DNA from: Bifidobacterium breve
GTDB lineage: Bacteria > Actinomycetota > Acidimicrobiia > Acidimicrobiales > Ilumatobacteraceae
Direction of reading: 5' to 3'
NCBI GenBank assembly: GCA_945869715.1
Contig: CAMBPP010000073.1
Span: forward strand, 1-7,353
Length of the DNA stretch: 7,353 nucleotides
The position numbers and the translations under genes are program-made. A model generated the notes under the pieces. It did no database searches. It was not told the DNA's origin and worked only from the letters and a program-made list of their open reading frames with translations. Positions 5,521 through 7,353 of this stretch are shown here, piece after piece; the first letter of the stretch is position 1, and each line of letters begins with the position of its first letter.

Positions 5521-7233
5521 CTAGAACAGCCCGACGACATTGCCCTCGTCGTCAAGATCAATACTTTCCGCAGCGGGCGCTGAACCAAGACCCGGCATTG
5601 TGCTCATATCGCCGCAGATGGGGTACACAAAGCCTGCCCCCACCGAGGCGCGCACTTCACGCACACGCAAAATATGACCAGTCGGTGCCCCTTTGAGCGT
5701 GGGGTCTGCCGAAATGCTGAGGTGTGTTTTGGCAATACACACAGGCAAATTGCCCATTCCCAGACGTTCATACCTATCAAGTTGCTCACTAGCTAACTCG
5801 GAATACTCAACACCGGCTGCGCCGTAAATAGTGTGTGCAACCTTTTCAATTTTCTCGCGCAAAGAAAATGAGTCGGGGTACAACATAGAGAAGGTGGTGG
5901 GTTCATTACAAGCTTCTACTACTGCGTGCGCAAGTTCAATTGCGCCTTCCCCACCATCGGCAAAATGCGTACACACAGCAACTCGCGCACCCATCTCTTG
6001 AGCAATACGGCGAATGACTTCATGCTCGCTGTCGTGGTCGGTAGGGAATGCATTAATTGCAACTACAGGCGACACACCGTGCACTTGAACATTTTCAATT
6101 TGCTTGCGTAAGTTTGCTGCACCCGCCAAAACATGTTCTGGGTTTTCTTCTAAGAGTTCTGGTGGCAATGGTTTGCCAGCAACAATTTTGTACTCACCAC
6201 TGTGTGCCTTGAGTGCGCGCACAGTTGCAACGAGCACCGCTGCATCGGGCTTTAGACCCGACACTCTGCACTTAATGTTGAAGAAACGCTCGGCACCCAT
6301 GTCGGCACCAAAACCTGCTTCTGTAATGACGTAATCGGCCATACGCATTGCCATGAGGTCACCCATGACTGAAGAGTTGCCAGTGGCAATATTTCCAAAC
6401 GGCCCGGTGTGCACAATGACCGGTGTATTTTCTAGGGTCTGCATGAGGTTTGGCTGCAGTGCATCTTTCAAAATGACGGCCATCGCGCCGGCAGCACGCA
6501 ATTGTTCAGCAGTTATTGCTTCACCATTTGTGGTGTACCCCACCACAATGCGGCCTAAACGTTGACGCATATCTTTCAGCGATGTAGACAAACCCAGCAG
6601 TGCCATCACTTCTGATGCAGCAGTAATGTCGAAGCCCGTATCGCGAGTTACGCCATCCATTTTTCCGCCATGGCCAATTGAAATGGAACGCAATGAACGA
6701 TCATTCATATCGAGCGCACGACGCCATGTGATGTTGTCGGGGTCTAGACCCAGTTCGTTTCCACGAAAGAGATGATTATCGAGCATCGCGGAAAGTAAAT
6801 TGTGCGCCGCTGTGACTGCATGAAAATCGCCCGTGAGATGCAGATTCAAGTTTTCCATGGGCACTACTTGGCTATACCCGCCACCAGCAGCTCCGCCCTT
6901 AATGCCAAAGGTCGGCCCCATTGAGGGTTGGCGCAAAGTGAGCACCGCCTTTTTACCAATCTTTCCCATTGCTTGACCAAGACCCACCGACGTAGTGGTT
7001 TTCCCTTCGCCCAACGGCGTTGGCGTAATGGCCGTAACCACCACATATTTACCCAGAGGACGGCTGTGAAGTACTTCTAAGGCTGCAAGTTTGATCTTTG
7101 CAACTCCGGGGCCATATGGCTCAAGAAACTCACTAGGCAAGTTCAGTTGGCTGGCAATGTCGCGCAGCGGGGCCAGCTTCGCCGCACGTGCAATGTTGAT
7201 GTCGGAGGGAAACGACACGGGCTTAGTGGCCAC
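5521..7233 (-). CDS. fhs: Formate-tetrahydrofolate ligase (10-formyl-THF synthetase)
   Basis: This protein joins formate to tetrahydrofolate with ATP to give 10-formyl-THF for purine, formyl-Met and C1 metabolism; it can also run toward formate and ATP. Its 570 residues are slightly longer than the usual 556-560. The P-loop TPLGEGKTT lies at 72-80. Downstream are the family signatures RQPSMGPTFGIKGGAAGGGY (101-120), LTGDFHAVTAAHNLL (133-147) and FDITAASEVMA (201-211). The C-terminus ends in the typical VVGLF. The annotated start is the GTG at 7233, overlapping the end of the LivF-like gene by 11 bp. A second GTG at 7218 would give MSFPSDINIARAAKL, which resembles the usual Fhs N-terminus and may be the true start; neither has a clear Shine-Dalgarno. 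Its position between a transporter ATPase and an aminotransferase points to an operon that handles formate or C1 units, but the link is inferred. Confidence 0.96.
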   Translation of the reverse strand: MATKPVSFPSDINIARAAKLAPLRDIASQLNLPSEFLEPYGPGVAKIKLAALEVLHSRPLGKYVVVTAITPTPLGEGKTTTSVGLGQAMGKIGKKAVLTLRQPSMGPTFGIKGGAAGGGYSQVVPMENLNLHLTGDFHAVTAAHNLLSAMLDNHLFRGNELGLDPDNITWRRALDMNDRSLRSISIGHGGKMDGVTRDTGFDITAASEVMALLGLSTSLKDMRQRLGRIVVGYTTNGEAITAEQLRAAGAMAVILKDALQPNLMQTLENTPVIVHTGPFGNIATGNSSVMGDLMAMRMADYVITEAGFGADMGAERFFNIKCRVSGLKPDAAVLVATVRALKAHSGEYKIVAGKPLPPELLEENPEHVLAGAANLRKQIENVQVHGVSPVVAINAFPTDHDSEHEVIRRIAQEMGARVAVCTHFADGGEGAIELAHAVVEACNEPTTFSMLYPDSFSLREKIEKVAHTIYGAAGVEYSELASEQLDRYERLGMGNLPVCIAKTHLSISADPTLKGAPTGHILRVREVRASVGAGFVYPICGDMSTMPGLGSAPAAESIDLDDEGNVVGLF

Positions 7234-7353
7234 CCAGGTACGCCGCGCGTACAGCCGGGTCGTTCAGTAGATCGCCACCCAGACCAGTTTTCACTACATG
7301 GCCGGTTTCCAACACATAACCACGATGCGCGCGACGCAAAGCCTGCGATGCAT
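7223..7353 (-). CDS. C-terminal tail of a LivF-like branched-chain amino acid-type ABC transporter ATPase (5' part outside window)
   Basis: On the minus strand the last 43 codons of a gene enter from the right edge and end at a TAA at 7223-7225. The readable tail has ALRRAHRGYVLETGHVV, then GGDLLNDPAVRAAYLGG followed by a final His. The RGYVLETG...LL.DP.VR.AYLG pattern is the standard C-terminus of LivF, the second ATPase of HAAT-type importers (branched-chain amino acids, urea, amides and other small solutes). The Walker A, Walker B and signature motifs lie outside the window, so activity cannot be judged. The 11-bp overlap with the annotated fhs start suggests one operon. Transport of a pyrimidine-derived or other nitrogen compound is an attractive guess from context only. 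The frame is too short to have been called by length alone; it rests on the motif match. Confidence 0.85.
   Translation of the reverse strand, partial: ASQALRRAHRGYVLETGHVVKTGLGGDLLNDPAVRAAYLGGH

Overview
The window looks like a piece of an actinobacterial chromosome of moderate GC, and the best guess is an Acidimicrobiia/Ilumatobacter-like lineage. The clues are a PPOX-family protein of the F420-dependent type, an apparently leaderless start on one gene, and the style of the proteins. This placement is inference from sequence flavour, not from a marker gene. The window contains no RNA gene, mobile element, CRISPR array or phage gene. Coding density is very high: every gap between genes is under 70 bp.

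Layout from left to right: (1) positions 1-696, minus strand, the N-terminal part of a membrane-anchored, Ser-rich, coiled-coil extracytoplasmic protein of unknown function that runs off the left edge; (2) 741-1133, minus strand, a small PPOX/flavin-type oxidoreductase with a strong Shine-Dalgarno; (3) a 68-bp divergent promoter region; (4) 1202-2626 and 2664-4148, plus strand, dihydropyrimidinase (hydA) followed by CoA-acylating methylmalonate-semialdehyde dehydrogenase (mmsA); (5) a 7-bp convergent junction; (6) reading leftward from the right edge, the C-terminal tail of a LivF-like ABC transporter ATPase (7223-7353), formate-tetrahydrofolate ligase (fhs, 5521-7233) and a class-III PLP aminotransferase (4156-5511), packed as one apparent minus-strand operon.

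The most coherent reading is reductive pyrimidine catabolism. HydA opens dihydrouracil or dihydrothymine to the N-carbamoyl beta-amino acid. A beta-ureidopropionase, not in this window, would release beta-alanine or 3-aminoisobutyrate. The class-III aminotransferase would convert these to malonate semialdehyde or methylmalonate semialdehyde, and MmsA would convert those to acetyl-CoA or propionyl-CoA. The LivF-type transporter may import a nitrogenous substrate. Fhs links formate to the tetrahydrofolate pool, and its role next to these genes is the least obvious part of the locus. I found no convincing evidence of a wholly new biological system. The points worth checking are the placement of fhs, the uncharacterised coiled-coil protein, the terminator-free convergent junction and the His-rich segment in HydA.
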